From IMG/VR virus record IMGVR_UViG_3300046375_000022, positions 1 to 49,852 of that record: a stretch of 49,852 nt of DNA; one strand, given 5' to 3'. Within the stretch, counting starts at the first letter, position 1. Each line of letters begins with the position of its first letter. Of this stretch, positions 17,601 to 25,252 are shown one piece after another. The notes below the pieces were generated by a model. It ran no database searches. It was given only the letters and a program-made list of their open reading frames with translations, and was not told the origin of the DNA. Made by a program: the position numbers and the translations under genes. This DNA comes from a virus.

Positions 17601-20600
17601 CTACGCAGCAAGCGCGGCCCATTGGCGAGCGGATGGCGATGGCGGAACGTGTAAGCGCAGTTTACGACGTCCGGGGCTTGCAAGGCGTCACGAACGACGC
17701 CCGTGAAATTTTCCACCGCGATTTTGGCGACGATGTTTACCGGGCCATGGATGATTTGCTGCGCAGTCCTGTTACCGACGCCCACACGGCGATGAGAGCA
17801 GTCATCGACGAGGCTAGCAACGCCCAGATAGCCGACTTTCGCGCCCGGGGTTTTCGCAGCGCGGCAGACTCGCTTGAGATGGCCAAGATCCGTTTTAACC
17901 GCGAGATGGAACCGCTTGTGACCAACCTCGGACAAGCTCTTAACTCCCAGAAATTACTTTGGCAGACGGCCGACACCGCAGTCGGACGTTTACAAGCCGG
18001 ACTCATCAAAGGGCAAGCCCGCGGCGTCGGCAACGCCCGTGGCGTCGGGGAATCCTTCCGGCGGATCGGCGAGATCGGCCAGGGCCTGGTTCGCGACATG
18101 CTGGGCCGATTCCGCAACGAGATCGATTCGGTCCAGGCCCGCATGGACAGGATCACTGGCAACCCGCAGTCGCTAGCAACCCGCTACATCGACGCCCTTG
18201 CGACCTCGATCAATTCCCGGATGGGCAAACTCGGCTTCACGGACGCGGAGCGCCCTATGCTCCAGGAGCTCTTCAATCGTTTCGGAGCGCGTATTACCGA
18301 CGCACTGAAGGACCCGGCAGCGGAGATCCCCACGCCGGAAGCCGCCAGGCGGATGAGCACCACGGCCTCGATCCGCGAGACCTTGAGCAATTTCCCGATG
18401 TTCGAGCGCGCCTGGGACGAGACGCTCTCCCGGCTCAAGACGGAGAACCCGAACAGCCTGTTCTTTTCCAAGGTCGACAACGCGCTAGCGCAGCCTTTCG
18501 GCGAGGCCGGCGTGCGCCAGGTGGTTCGCGAAAGCGGGAACAACGTGCGCGACTTGATTTTCCGGCACTTCTCGACTCAAGGCCGGATTGGGAACGAGCT
18601 GGCAAGCTCGCTCACTGAGAAGCTTGGGCTGCCGGAGGACCAGGCACTCCGGATTCAGGAACTTTTCGATAATCATTATCGGCAACTCTTGCGGACGACC
18701 GCAGCGAACGAGCTCGAGCAGACACTTAAGCGGATTGGCAACCCGGCGCAGCGGTCCAAGGGAGAACTCGAGCGTCTGACCGACCTGATGGCGATCGGCG
18801 GCCTCGATAAGCAGGAATACTACAACCTGCTAGCGCCGCGTTTCGGACTCGGCGGCTGGAACCCGCAGAACATCGCGATCATGAAAGCCGCCGGCTCAAT
18901 GCTCCAGCGGATTCACGACGAAGGAGGCCCCGAGGTCTATAAGAACCAGATCGCAGCGCAACTAGCGGATGAAATCGCCAAGACCCAGCCATGGAAGAGC
19001 CGTGCGTTACGTCAGGCTGAAGGCCTCTGGATGGCCAGCCTGCTCACCGGCCCCTTTACGCACGGGTCCTACTACGGCCAAAACCTTGCGCAGGTGATGA
19101 CGAACCTCGCTTTACACACCCTGTTCAAGCCAGGCGTGAGCCTGGGCGACGTGGCGAAAAGCTATGGCGACTTGTTCAACGGGATGGTGCATTCGGCGCG
19201 GACCGAGTTGCCCTACATTCTGCAAACGGGCATTCATACGCAGCGCGAGCTGCCAGGGGGCGAAACCGCTGGGATGCGAGCCGAGGGAATCCCTTTTCGC
19301 AGCGCGCTTGAATCCACTCCGCTGCCGGGCGGGATGCGCAATCCGCTGAACTGGTATCGGTACGTCGGGCGGTTCCTTCAGGGGATGGAAACGGTTTTCT
19401 ATCGCGGGGCCAATCTGGCGATTACCCGCAGCCTGGCGATCCGGCTAGCGGACGAGCGCGGGATGTCCAGCGAGGAAGGCCAGCGGTTCGCCGAGCAGAC
19501 GGTCTACGGGACTGAGAACGACCGGCAGGAAGCGGTCCAGCAAGCGCGCGAAGAGCAGCAGCGCTACGGTTTTAGCGACAAGATGCGCGGCATTCGCGAG
19601 AACGAGCTCTTGGATCAGAAACGCTTTGCAAGGGCGCCGGAGCTCGCCGACGAGGCGCACCGCTTCGCCCTGCACTCGGCCTACCGGGAGAGTCCCTACG
19701 GCTTCCTGGGCACCATAGCACGTTCGTTAAGCGGTCTGAGGCGCGATAACCCACAGATGAGTCTGGTAACCCCCTTCATCAACCTGCCTGCCAACGTGGC
19801 CAATGAGTTCATGAACTGGACGCCAATCGGTCTTCTTCGCGGGCGCGACGCACTAACCGGCTTCAGCCGAGGAACTAAGGGGATCGAGGAAATGTACAAA
19901 GATGTCCCGCAATTCGCCGGCCTGGTTGAACGCGGCGGGATTCGAGATACAGAGCTTCGGGACCTGTCCTACGAGTACCTGGCAAAGGGTGCGATCGGAA
20001 CATTGGGGATGGCGGCCCTGGGAGCCATGACGCTAGCAAATCGCAATAATCCCGATCCTCCATTCGCAGTCAATGGCGCTGGGCCGGCGGACCTGGCGCA
20101 TCGGGACGAGCTGCGTGCGGCTGGCTGGCAACCCTACTCGATAAAGATTGGCGATCGCTACTTCGACTACCAGGCCTCGCCCTGGAAATCGATGCTCGGG
20201 CTAGTGGGCGGAATGGCGGACGAGATCAAGTACGGTAAAGGCGACCCCCAGAACTGGGTGGGCGCGCTAGCGAATACGGCGATTAAAGACGGACTCTCTA
20301 CGATCACTGACGCGAGCTTCCTCCAAGGCCTCCAGACGTTGCTAGCAGCCGGCGGCGGTACAGGCGGTCCTGGAGTTGACTACAAGATCAAGCAGTTCCT
20401 CTCGCAGGAAATCTCCAGCGCGGCAATGATTCCTTTTGGCGGGACTGGCACCAAGCAGCTCTACCGTGCTTTTGATCCTCGGGAGTTTTCCGGCAAAGAG
20501 TTGCCGGAGATGGTGCTGCGAAATATGCCGGCGCTTAACTCAGCATTTCTGCAGCCGAAGCTCAATGTGCTTGGCGAACCGGTCGAGATTAACCCGCTTC

Positions 20601-20911
20601 ATCGGCTGCTAGCGGCCCCGACCGTAGAGAGCCAGGACCCTGTCTGGAAGTTTCTTGACCAGCACAATATCGCTCTATCGCTGCCAAATACCGGACGCAA
20701 GGTGGACGGGGTCCAGATGAATCCCGCAGAGCTGCATGAGTTCACGCAAGTGCGCGGCCAGTACCTCAAGACCGAGCTGGGCGAGGCGATCAATAACTCC
20801 GATTTCCGTGCGCTTGATCCGGAGGCGATGGACACCTACGTCAAAGAACTGGAGCGCGCCGCCGATGACGTCGGCAAAACGCGCATCCAGGATAAACGCG
20901 GTAGTCGCTAG
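14609..20911 (+). CDS. Giant internal virion protein (2100 residues)
   Basis: The largest gene. Residues 1-80 carry two copies of an xANALAD helix motif. Around 80-120 and 230-270 are Ala/Gly-rich helices that may be membrane-active. About 400-600 is Pro/Ala-rich linker. A degenerate zincin-type segment with ALEEIVAHQGITRLFG lies near 733-748, as in large polyvalent phage proteins. The C-terminal half is long and helical with WMASLLTGPFTHGSYYGQN near 1475. Size and place match the T7 gp16-type core protein that forms the ejection channel. Ten or more GCTAGC copies fall inside. Stop TAG overlaps the stop of the leftward neighbour. Confidence 0.7.
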   Translation: MPIDDKTANALADYFSSSAGRTAVAAEPPPGPEEGGQGEVGAPIPQTGPRAPTISDEQANALADSIENRPMPLAAQVATTVAGGVFGPAAAELASRFPLLREAIKGGAQVATGIAGGTASAVRGLVDMFRSDLGTVPENNFVGKPLAEVQAQRDELQTQRDQLEQSFKEGIATGKMAGLQGTAAGIQISELQRKIDEANGVLQSGQVKTAPVEETGPLKFLSDRLRQAQEAAAPAKETIEQAFPTTQELDQSVVGQIARGAGQMGAQLPFMFAGPEVAAPAFAAQFAGSTYDEARAKGADDRTAQIAALASAMGTGLQMTALEAPTASLAKMLEGSTPTKAIADVGRAIGMGGIGMGGLQFYQNLVARLTGYDPNRPLEEGVAQQAILGAGLDAFVTAAGRVPGLMRYARPAQVEVRERPGAPAVETPQVEPAPATPMPMPAPTEPLAEAAAAVRGTQGTAEQTLAAQGSPQEQLAKSSTELQQALSGAGAEPALPAASVTLPAAPVAPETPAAGEEARYQSDIPPNTSRKFKAGDNFYEASSDEHGNITIKGVPSGEQIPGRWMTLEEAKTALSKAPPPANIRGEAVPPPLPERAGVSVTPDQVKATTNQAAEAMGMDQRVHYVASADDLPGRVRKALSEEQRAGTAQTVYDKTLGELWVIGDRFDGTSQAELNRTLIHDTLPRVYGDISELRIENNPADPRLGYYDIAADRPVLNEAALLRTQNPFEAASKTALEEIVAHQGITRLFGTREAPAYVAAMHGVRQRFDALGLSDTLAQEKGFKNLDDMAKAYGFEDYASNPRHNNGLTEELWAAYAQRYKSLAGLQDSAPQWYRQAINTLSGGLRRRFGLGMSDLDVQNLVSDSFGALRQPKWGAPSEFNPEIAGQAKRDMAAYQLAARRGEGEGPGQTEFLSEFDKQAQRAVAERIAGAEAQPPPLPSGRPPGSAEALAEAAAQRQTAGVTDMARIGDLFVAGQRTETRAGLQPGEGIRAQPFKLSTQQARPIGERMAMAERVSAVYDVRGLQGVTNDAREIFHRDFGDDVYRAMDDLLRSPVTDAHTAMRAVIDEASNAQIADFRARGFRSAADSLEMAKIRFNREMEPLVTNLGQALNSQKLLWQTADTAVGRLQAGLIKGQARGVGNARGVGESFRRIGEIGQGLVRDMLGRFRNEIDSVQARMDRITGNPQSLATRYIDALATSINSRMGKLGFTDAERPMLQELFNRFGARITDALKDPAAEIPTPEAARRMSTTASIRETLSNFPMFERAWDETLSRLKTENPNSLFFSKVDNALAQPFGEAGVRQVVRESGNNVRDLIFRHFSTQGRIGNELASSLTEKLGLPEDQALRIQELFDNHYRQLLRTTAANELEQTLKRIGNPAQRSKGELERLTDLMAIGGLDKQEYYNLLAPRFGLGGWNPQNIAIMKAAGSMLQRIHDEGGPEVYKNQIAAQLADEIAKTQPWKSRALRQAEGLWMASLLTGPFTHGSYYGQNLAQVMTNLALHTLFKPGVSLGDVAKSYGDLFNGMVHSARTELPYILQTGIHTQRELPGGETAGMRAEGIPFRSALESTPLPGGMRNPLNWYRYVGRFLQGMETVFYRGANLAITRSLAIRLADERGMSSEEGQRFAEQTVYGTENDRQEAVQQAREEQQRYGFSDKMRGIRENELLDQKRFARAPELADEAHRFALHSAYRESPYGFLGTIARSLSGLRRDNPQMSLVTPFINLPANVANEFMNWTPIGLLRGRDALTGFSRGTKGIEEMYKDVPQFAGLVERGGIRDTELRDLSYEYLAKGAIGTLGMAALGAMTLANRNNPDPPFAVNGAGPADLAHRDELRAAGWQPYSIKIGDRYFDYQASPWKSMLGLVGGMADEIKYGKGDPQNWVGALANTAIKDGLSTITDASFLQGLQTLLAAGGGTGGPGVDYKIKQFLSQEISSAAMIPFGGTGTKQLYRAFDPREFSGKELPEMVLRNMPALNSAFLQPKLNVLGEPVEINPLHRLLAAPTVESQDPVWKFLDQHNIALSLPNTGRKVDGVQMNPAELHEFTQVRGQYLKTELGEAINNSDFRALDPEAMDTYVKELERAADDVGKTRIQDKRGSR

Positions 20912-21171
20912 CGACCGAAAAGCTGTCCGAAAACACTGGACAAAGTCGCCAAGCCAACAATCGCGGCAAAGACCATCATGGCCACGAACCACCCGGGCAG
21001 CTTGTCTGGCTCCTCGTGTGTCCAGTCGCGCACCCAGCGACCGCCAGTGTATTCCCAGCGTTGTTTTCCATCGGTGCTAAGGTAAATGTCGCCTTCTTCA
21101 GACGTTAAAGGAGGCGGAGGTCTAGAAGTGACAAAGATATCCCCAATCTTATTGAGATTTTTTTCGTACAT
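20908..21171 (-). CDS. Small single-pass membrane protein with fibre-like motif
   Basis: 87 residues from ATG at 21171. The middle, GDIYLSTDGKQRWEYTGGRW, resembles the [10 protein letters not shown] end motif of the collagen fibres; a hydrophobic C-terminal helix (about 65-82) suggests membrane anchoring with the N-terminal part outside or in the cytoplasm. A longer frame up to 21483 would run through two other genes' leaders and is rejected. Its stop shares CTAG with the stop of the giant virion gene. Function unknown; superinfection exclusion is one possibility. Confidence 0.55.
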   Translation of the reverse strand: MYEKNLNKIGDIFVTSRPPPPLTSEEGDIYLSTDGKQRWEYTGGRWVRDWTHEEPDKLPGWFVAMMVFAAIVGLATLSSVFGQLFGR

Positions 21172-21185
21172 AAATCGGTCGTCTT

Positions 21186-21356
21186 TCAATGTCCTAAACG
21201 GCTGACCAGGAACCAGACGGCGGCCAAGGTGCCGAAAAAGTAGGTGATTTGGATTCCTAAAACCCAGCGCATAGCGACGATCTCGCGCTCCAGGATGAAA
21301 TGTTTCAGCTCCAGTAAGTCGCCCTTGGTTGCTGGTTTGTCGGTGTCGTTTTGCAT
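21186..21356 (-). CDS. Small membrane protein, unknown function
   Basis: 56 residues (MQNDTDKPATKGDLLELKH, then one transmembrane helix around QITYFFGTLAAVWFLV). The first 25 residues contain a KGDLLELKHFI helix as in short phage coiled-coil/membrane proteins. I used the ATG after the leader AACCAAC; an upstream start at 21386 adds ten residues and falls into a hairpin. Adjacent to another small membrane protein; holin, antiholin or exclusion roles are possible but unproven. Confidence 0.5.
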   Translation of the reverse strand: MQNDTDKPATKGDLLELKHFILEREIVAMRWVLGIQITYFFGTLAAVWFLVSRLGH

Positions 21357-21376
21357 GTTGGTTCGTTCGCTGGAGT

Positions 21377-21412
21377 GGTGCCGCACGAGGTGACCAAACC
21401 CCGCACGGCACC
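21377..21412. terminator. Hairpin between leftward genes
   Basis: GGTGCCG (21377-21383) pairs with CGGCACC (21406-21412), with additional GGT/ACC pairing inside. It lies between the leftward gene ending at 21464 and the small membrane gene. No U-tract, so termination is only one option. Confidence 0.4.
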
Positions 21413-21463
21413 CTAACCAACGAGTAATAAAGTATGTTAAAGGTTGATTTACGGCAAGTCTGG

Positions 21464-21937
21464 TCAGTCCTTGAGATATTCAAACCGTCCAGAGAGCTCG
21501 GTTTCGGGTGTCCGCATCACCTGCTCGATAAATTCCGCGTTGGTGCGCAGCATCCAGTTTTCAAAGGCCAGCCCGGTCGCCCGCGCGAACCAGCTGGCAC
21601 TGTGGCGGGACGAACTCAAGCTCACGGTCCTCCCGGCTTTGTTGCTAGCAAACACGAGCCCGTAGCCGTGCAGGACATGGGTTTGGGAGCCCGTCGATAT
21701 GGAACTCTTCACCCGAAAGCCCGGCCAGACCGGCTCCTTAAAGGTGAATTCGTCGTCAAACCAGATGTCGAGGCCTGCGCCGTCCGCCGAATCGCTAGCG
21801 ATGCAGCAAACGTCCACGTTATCGCAGCATAAGACGCCGTACCACGTGTCCAGGTCGTGAGCCACCCGGACCCGCCGCAATTCCTGGCGGAACGGATCGA
21901 TGAGTAAACCCTCCAGCATTTTAGTTTTGGTAGTCAT
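21464..21937 (-). CDS. DUF3846-like small protein
   Basis: 157 residues. The opening LLIDPFRQELRRVRVAHDLDTWYGVLCCDNVDVC follows the pattern of DUF3846-type phage proteins (LIDP, then V-x-V and a short helix before a Cys-x-x-V-D segment). Function of that group is unknown. Start ATG 21937 has GGAGGA upstream on the minus strand, unlike its leftward neighbours. The first codons match the repeated leader sequence that precedes the two genes upstream, as if the leader had become coding here. Confidence 0.55.
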   Translation of the reverse strand: MTTKTKMLEGLLIDPFRQELRRVRVAHDLDTWYGVLCCDNVDVCCIASDSADGAGLDIWFDDEFTFKEPVWPGFRVKSSISTGSQTHVLHGYGLVFASNKAGRTVSLSSSRHSASWFARATGLAFENWMLRTNAEFIEQVMRTPETELSGRFEYLKD

Positions 21938-22042
21938 TAGAAGTTCCTCCGGTGATGATGAGTTGAGCCCACGTGCGCGTGGATTGCTGCAAAGGCCCGC
22001 GGCGGGCGGAAGCTCGACCCTCGCGTATGATGGCTTGCATGA

Positions 22043-22063
22043 TGCGCTCCGAAGGCGAGCGCA
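22043..22063. other. Stem-loop in leftward intergenic region
   Basis: TGCGCTC and GAGCGCA form a perfect 7-base stem around CGAAGGC. The 167 bases from 21938 to 22104 contain it plus CCACG/CGTGG (around 21970) but no gene. Possible terminator for the two leftward genes upstream. Confidence 0.4.
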
Positions 22064-22104
22064 CCAGCACTGACAAGAGCGATTAATCCTTTGTGCATAA
22101 GGCG

Positions 22105-22305
22105 CTAAAAAGGTGCGTTGCTGTCGCTGCGGTTATTTGCTAGCAGACTGATGATTTCTGCGAGCAGCTCCTTTTTGGATGCGGTAGAAATCCATCGATC
22201 CAGTTGCGGTGTCCGCTGATGAAATGATTCGGCGGTCGTGTTGGTCACAATCCGCATATGGTCGATGTCGCTGTAGACTAGTTGTTTTGCTTGTTCGCGT
22301 GTCAT
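22105..22305 (-). CDS. Small protein, unknown function
   Basis: 66 residues, helical (MTREQAKQLVYSDIDHMRIV ...). No motif recognised. It has no Shine-Dalgarno; instead ATG is preceded by the leader ACTAACCAACAAC shared with other leftward genes. Part of the leftward small-gene block below the AAA+ ATPase. Confidence 0.45.
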   Translation of the reverse strand: MTREQAKQLVYSDIDHMRIVTNTTAESFHQRTPQLDRWISTASKKELLAEIISLLANNRSDSNAPF

Positions 22306-22333
22306 GTTGTTGGTTAGTTTTGGTAGTCGTTGG
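22306..22333 (-). repeat. Gene-leader repeat, copy 1
   Basis: On the minus strand this reads ACGACTACCAAAACTAACC followed by AACA and the ATG of the 66-residue gene. The same 24-base core, with one substitution, precedes the neighbouring gene (22530-22553), and a related one lies at 21921-21940. It replaces a normal Shine-Dalgarno. Confidence 0.6.
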
Positions 22334-22340
22334 TCGCTGC

Positions 22341-22526
22341 CTAGTTCGTCTCAATGACTTCGAGACCCTCATAGGCCTTGTCTAGGCTCTTTATGATTCT
22401 TTGGAAACGAGTGTAGTATGGTCCTGGGAATTTGTCCCTTGTCGCTTCAAGCTCGCGGATTGTTTCGTAAATCACGTCTTGAAAGGCCTTAAGTTCGGCT
22501 CGTTGTAGATCGGTCAATTCTTGCAT
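22341..22526 (-). CDS. Small coiled-coil protein, unknown function
   Basis: 61 residues, entirely helical and charged (MQELTDLQRAELKAFQDVIY ...), with heptad-like Leu/Ile spacing. Leader repeat in front instead of a Shine-Dalgarno. No family recognised. Confidence 0.45.
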   Translation of the reverse strand: MQELTDLQRAELKAFQDVIYETIRELEATRDKFPGPYYTRFQRIIKSLDKAYEGLEVIETN

Positions 22527-22556
22527 ATTTTGTTGGTTAGTTTCGGTAGTCGTTAG
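22527..22556 (-). repeat. Gene-leader repeat, copy 2
   Basis: Minus strand: CTAACGACTACCGAAACTAA, then CCAACAAAAT and ATG. Nearly identical to copy 1, with only A to G in the core. The shorter form AACCAACA also precedes ATG 24859 and ATG 21356. Confidence 0.6.
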
Positions 22557-22583
22557 TTTCCGCTAGAAAGTTTTGCTAGCAGA

Positions 22584-22615
22584 CTTCCAGCCTGGACGTT
22601 TTTCCAGGCTGGAAG
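22584..22615. terminator. Strong hairpin after the VWA-like gene
   Basis: CTTCCAGCCTGG (22584-22595) and CCAGGCTGGAAG (22604-22615) form a perfect 12-base stem with an 8-base loop, extended by CAGA/TCTG. It lies just downstream (leftward) of the gene ending at 22633 and next to a GCTAGC. The stem is terminator-grade, though the following bases on the minus strand are A-rich rather than T-rich. Confidence 0.6.
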
Positions 22616-22632
22616 TGTCTGCGAACACGCGC

Positions 22633-23586
22633 TCAATTTGCGATCGCGTTGACGCGTGCCAGTGTTTGCTTGAGCCAAGCTTCCGGTTTAGCGAGCATCT
22701 CCGCTTGAGCTTGGGAATTGCTATAGGGGAAGGGAACCACGATGTCAGACTCTCCCGCTCCCCAAAGTTGAGCATGCGCGCGGATAGCGGCTGGTGCGCA
22801 ATAGTCGCTATAGGGATACAAGAGCGACGGCCATGACAATTCACCGCTGAACGTTCGCTCGCATGCGTACAAGAGCCCGCGCACACTCGCTTGGTGACAT
22901 AACCAGTAGGACAAGTCAGAAGCACTGACCGGTTTTGGGAGTTTAACCATCACGCTCCAATCAAACGATTGACCGGACAAGCTCCCCTCTGAAAACTTTT
23001 TCCGGCCGGAATTAATCGCGTAGACGTCCACGCTGCGAGTTTTAGACAGCTGCAATGCTAGCGCGCTGATTAGTGCGCCACGCTTGGCAAGCTGTTCTGC
23101 ACTGAACGTGCAGCTTGACGCCATACCAACGAAAATTCGGATAGGCCTAGTGTCGCTGACTTGGTTAACCAAGCGACGCATGCTCATCGGGTCACCCGCA
23201 ACGAATGCTGGCACGTCTGGGAACGCACCAGCAACGTCAGCTTGCCACGAAGGGAAGCAGACTTGGACGTCAAGCTTTTCCGCGCGTGCACGCTCTGCTT
23301 TAATCAGCTCAACATTATCCATTAGGCCTGCCGTGGCGCAGGCGATTGCCTTTTCCGGTGAAAACTCGCCATCGATCCATCCGCGTGAATTTGGCTTGAC
23401 ATAAGCTTCTAACCATTCGCGAAGAATAGGCTCGTCCTTAAAGTGCTGCGCAATCTGGGAGGTTGAAAGATACTTGAGGCGAATAATTCGCTTTTCCAGA
23501 TCAATTTCGCGTTCGGGCTGTGCTGGTGAATCCTTGGCTTTCACCTTGCGCGATTTGACTTTGCCGATAGGAGATTTCTCGCTCAT
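22633..23586 (-). CDS. VWA/CobT-like partner of the AAA+ ATPase (DUF7192-like)
   Basis: 317 residues. After a basic N-terminal 30 residues and a helical part, residues 150-200 read IRIFVGMASSCTFSAEQLA followed by a helix and VDVYAIN. This is the beta-alpha-beta start of a von-Willebrand-A-like fold in which the usual MIDAS DxSxS is replaced by MASSC. Later YWLCHQASVRGL and a Trp/Tyr-rich end follow. It starts 1 base after the ATPase stop, the arrangement known for MoxR/CobS ATPases and their VWA partners. It probably acts as the substrate adaptor of that machine. Confidence 0.6.
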   Translation of the reverse strand: MSEKSPIGKVKSRKVKAKDSPAQPEREIDLEKRIIRLKYLSTSQIAQHFKDEPILREWLEAYVKPNSRGWIDGEFSPEKAIACATAGLMDNVELIKAERARAEKLDVQVCFPSWQADVAGAFPDVPAFVAGDPMSMRRLVNQVSDTRPIRIFVGMASSCTFSAEQLAKRGALISALALQLSKTRSVDVYAINSGRKKFSEGSLSGQSFDWSVMVKLPKPVSASDLSYWLCHQASVRGLLYACERTFSGELSWPSLLYPYSDYCAPAAIRAHAQLWGAGESDIVVPFPYSNSQAQAEMLAKPEAWLKQTLARVNAIAN

Positions 23587-23587
23587 A

Positions 23588-24859
23588 CTAATTGGCTCCC
23601 CCGCTGATTTTCGCCCAATCGGCTTCGTTGAGACCTTTACGGACGCAAATATCGACTACGCGTTCCCAAGGCCTGCCAACTGCGAGCAGAGCGTCGCCGT
23701 TAAACGTCGCGCGCGGGCTGACAAGATGTTCAACGCCGTTCGCGTTCGCCTTAGCGCGCACACTCTGGACGTACGCGCACCAATCTTGATTGGAGCAGAG
23801 TGCACGCTCGAGCAGCTCGTCCGTATCCCAAGGAACGCGCAGGAAACGATCCATGAACGCAGCATCCTGGCGGAAACGACCAACATAACCGCCGTCTGGT
23901 CCTCCCCAAGTATTGGATGCTGCGAGCACAAAGCAATTTGGATGACGCGCAATCGGCTCATCTACCCCTGGAAAATCATATTTCCCGTTTGCCAGCGCCG
24001 CGTTGAACGCTAGACACGCGCTAGGGAGGGAAGAATCTACTTCATCAAAAAGATACACTCCCCCCTTCTCATAAGCTCTGCGAAAGGGCGTGTTGATAAT
24101 GCGTCCGTTCGCATCGATAAAGCCGCGAAGCTTGTACTCAGAATCAATCGCTCCATTGAAATAGAAGGGTAAGCCAAGAGATTCGGCTGCCTTTTCGGCT
24201 GCCGTCGTTTTGCCAGTACCAGCGGGACCAACTAGCCAGAAGTTTGCCCGGTGAGTCTGTTTAGTTGCTTCGAACGCCAAGATGTCTGCTAGCAAGTCAT
24301 CGAACGCCTTGTGGCGTAGTCCGCTCACCTCGATTGGAGCGCGCTCACTTACTTCAAAGCGCACAGTCTTGGATGAGCCTTTTAGTTCCTCTGCAAGATC
24401 ATTGCAGCGTTCGTTGAATGCTACAAGCGCTTCCCCTATCTCGCGATTGTAACGCTCTTTAGCTTCCGCGTTCACGCGGTCAACATAGGCAACCATTTCC
24501 TCGCGATACTGCTCGCAAGTTTCGCCCACAATCCCTTGCACTTCGCTCTTGTTTACGGTCCCATTCGGCAAATAACCCTTAAGCGCTTCCGCTAAGGTTG
24601 CCGCTAGGCTGTCAGCTTGAGGCGAACGTGGTTGTTCTGGCGCAATGGGAGCAGAAAAGCCAAACTCCGTTCGCTCTCCCATGATAAACGCCACCAGATC
24701 GCTGGCCTTGGCTGCGCTCCCAAGCCAAGTTAGAGACACGCTAGATGCGCGTTCCTTATGCGCTGTTCGCGCTATGATGCGCAAGGGGTCACGTCCCATT
24801 GCTTCAAGTTCGGTCCGGGAATAGGTCAAGTTCCCGATCGTTACTGTTTCGTTGGTCAT
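23588..24859 (-). CDS. MoxR/CobS-type AAA+ ATPase
   Basis: 423 residues. Walker A GPAGTGKT near 211-218, Walker B YLFDEVD near 271-277, sensor-1 type AASNTWG near 313 and DRFLRV (arginine finger region) near 337. The N-terminal 200 residues hold helices and a coiled coil (about 95-175). The family unfolds or remodels target proteins together with a VWA protein; phage versions are often annotated cobS. The downstream gene is such a partner. Leader contains AACCTAACCAACAC rather than a Shine-Dalgarno. Target unknown. Confidence 0.8.
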   Translation of the reverse strand: MTNETVTIGNLTYSRTELEAMGRDPLRIIARTAHKERASSVSLTWLGSAAKASDLVAFIMGERTEFGFSAPIAPEQPRSPQADSLAATLAEALKGYLPNGTVNKSEVQGIVGETCEQYREEMVAYVDRVNAEAKERYNREIGEALVAFNERCNDLAEELKGSSKTVRFEVSERAPIEVSGLRHKAFDDLLADILAFEATKQTHRANFWLVGPAGTGKTTAAEKAAESLGLPFYFNGAIDSEYKLRGFIDANGRIINTPFRRAYEKGGVYLFDEVDSSLPSACLAFNAALANGKYDFPGVDEPIARHPNCFVLAASNTWGGPDGGYVGRFRQDAAFMDRFLRVPWDTDELLERALCSNQDWCAYVQSVRAKANANGVEHLVSPRATFNGDALLAVGRPWERVVDICVRKGLNEADWAKISGGAN

Positions 24860-24886
24860 TTTGTGTTGGTTAGGTTTGTTCGTTTT

Positions 24887-25069
24887 TTACAGGCTGAATT
24901 CTTCCTCTTGCGCAATCGCCAAAAAACTCTTGGCGTCTGTTTGGGAGATCGGAAATTCGAGGTTTAAACTCTCTTCATCGTTCCCGATGCCGATCCGGAG
25001 GCGAAACCCTTCCGAAGTGCTGATTAGATCAATGTCAGTGTTGAGACCCGCTAGATATTTGCTTTTCAT
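24887..25069 (-). CDS. Small acidic protein, first gene of the leftward unit
   Basis: 60 residues, acidic C-terminus (EEEFSL), beta-type N-terminal half. It is the first leftward gene after the divergent control region (25070-25252), so probably among the earliest transcribed. No family recognised. Confidence 0.5.
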   Translation of the reverse strand: MKSKYLAGLNTDIDLISTSEGFRLRIGIGNDEESLNLEFPISQTDAKSFLAIAQEEEFSL

Positions 25070-25159
25070 AATTCAGGATAAATTTAACTTTTACTTCGCT
25101 TCGCTGCGCTTTACTAACGCTGCGAGAAGTCAGTTTTAAGCTATCGGCTAATCTTTGTC

Positions 25160-25188
25160 AAGCTTTAATAAGATTTATTAAGCTTTAC
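25160..25188. promoter_or_regulatory. Divergent control region, AAGCTT inverted repeat
   Basis: AAGCTT at 25160-25165 and again at 25180-25185 enclose TAATAA/TTATTA, giving an almost perfect palindrome. On the minus strand it reads GTAAAGCTTAATAAATC, the best copy of the dispersed AT-rich motif. It lies between the leftward block (start 25069) and the rightward gene at 25253, so it may be an operator or bidirectional promoter. TTGTCA at 25156-25161 is a possible -35 for rightward transcription. Confidence 0.5.
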
Positions 25189-25252
25189 TCAACGCTAAAG
25201 CAGACCAAAGAAGCTTGCTAGCACGCCAGCAAGTGAGCTAACCTTGGCAACC

